Below, in pieces: positions 47,003-47,138 of a stretch of DNA of 47,138 nt. The stretch lies in the NCBI RefSeq assembly GCF_000367345.1, contig NZ_BARE01000021.1, forward strand, positions 1-47,138, given 5' to 3'. The notes beneath the pieces are model-generated. The model made no database searches, was not told where the DNA came from, and was given only the letters and a program-made list of their open reading frames with translations. This DNA is from Sphingobium xenophagum NBRC 107872 (GTDB lineage Bacteria; Pseudomonadota; Alphaproteobacteria; Sphingomonadales; Sphingomonadaceae). The number at the start of each line of letters is the position of its first letter. Positions within the stretch are counted from its first letter, which is position 1. The position numbers and the translations under genes are program-made.

Positions 47003-47138
47003 ATGGCACGTCTGCCGATCGCATTATGCTCCGTATCCATGTTCGCGCTGATGCTGGGTGCCAGCGCCCACGCGCAAACCAGCCCCGCCCCCCAGATGGC
47101 CGCAGAGGATGACACGGCTATCCGGCACACGGGGTTGA
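47003..47138 (+). CDS. Exported protein, cut by the window edge (possible TonB-dependent receptor)
   Basis: Only the first 45 codons are present. ATG 47003 has GGAGGA eight bases upstream. The peptide begins 'MARLPIALCSVSMFALMLGASAHAQ', a standard signal peptide cleaved after AHA, followed by 'TSPAPQMAAEDDTAIRHTGL'. No TonB box is visible in this short piece. A receptor for arabino-oligosaccharides would fit sphingomonad sugar loci and the tandem operator-like sites, but that is inference from context. Confidence 0.6.
   Translation, partial: MARLPIALCSVSMFALMLGASAHAQTSPAPQMAAEDDTAIRHTGL

Noticed and set aside
1..47138. tRNA, rRNA, CRISPR array, insertion sequence or phage genes
   Set aside because: No cloverleaf-type sequence, spaced direct repeats, transposase or integrase was recognised in genes or gaps. 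A covariance-model search was not possible here.

Overview
The window looks like chromosome of a GC-rich alphaproteobacterium, most likely a sphingomonad (Sphingobium/Sphingomonas type). The grounds are strong GC codon bias, an Hda-type HdaA with a beta-clamp motif, a membrane-anchored CycM-like cytochrome c divergent from prephenate dehydratase, a PurN protein fused to a YjbR domain, and a typical set of intergenic inverted repeats. No rRNA, tRNA, CRISPR array, phage or insertion sequence was seen. Forty-three genes are supported, one of them cut by the right edge.

Positions 1-36000 are mostly housekeeping. In order: pheA and a cytochrome c; a GNAT and an NTF2-like protein; a CorC/HlyC-type membrane protein; an OmpA-like lipoprotein; a tightly overlapping minus-strand run yggT - DUF167 - folD - DUF4440-like - marC; argB with a DUF1993 gene; a queuosine-precursor transporter; a minus-strand operon DUF2066 - hdaA - ppk1 - ppx, which joins replication control to polyphosphate metabolism; purM - purN/YjbR; a lone ABC ATPase; an AT-richer orphan gene; nadB; an exported hydrolase; a class-A beta-lactamase-like lipoprotein; polA; a zinc-ribbon protein and a Bax-inhibitor-1 protein; a MerR-TipAS regulator divergent from cysS; an exported TPR-CHAT protease; and an ABC-F ATPase.

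Positions 36198-47138 form a coherent accessory locus for arabinan and L-arabinose. Three exported glycosidases (GH51 and two GH43) would release L-arabinose. An exported aldose 1-epimerase and a FucP-like permease would interconvert the anomers and import the sugar. An L-arabinose 1-dehydrogenase, an SMP-30 lactonase and an AraD1/GguC-type dehydratase would carry it down the non-phosphorylating oxidative route. L-arabonate dehydratase and alpha-ketoglutarate semialdehyde dehydrogenase are not in the window. A GntR/FCD regulator sits in the middle.

The most interesting signal is a shared 17-bp pseudo-palindrome of the form AATTTGTCNGAGTAATT. It occurs in each promoter region of the arabinose locus: between the epimerase and the permease, between the regulator and araD1, and as a tandem pair before the truncated exported gene at the right edge. 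Its GTC-N-GA core resembles known FadR/LldR-type (FCD) operators. I infer that it is the operator of the local GntR protein and defines the regulon. Other points worth a second look are the exported CHAT protease, the PurN-YjbR fusion with a 27-bp inverted repeat against its start codon, a MerR-type 19-bp-spacer promoter, and a perfect 20-bp palindrome upstream of argB.
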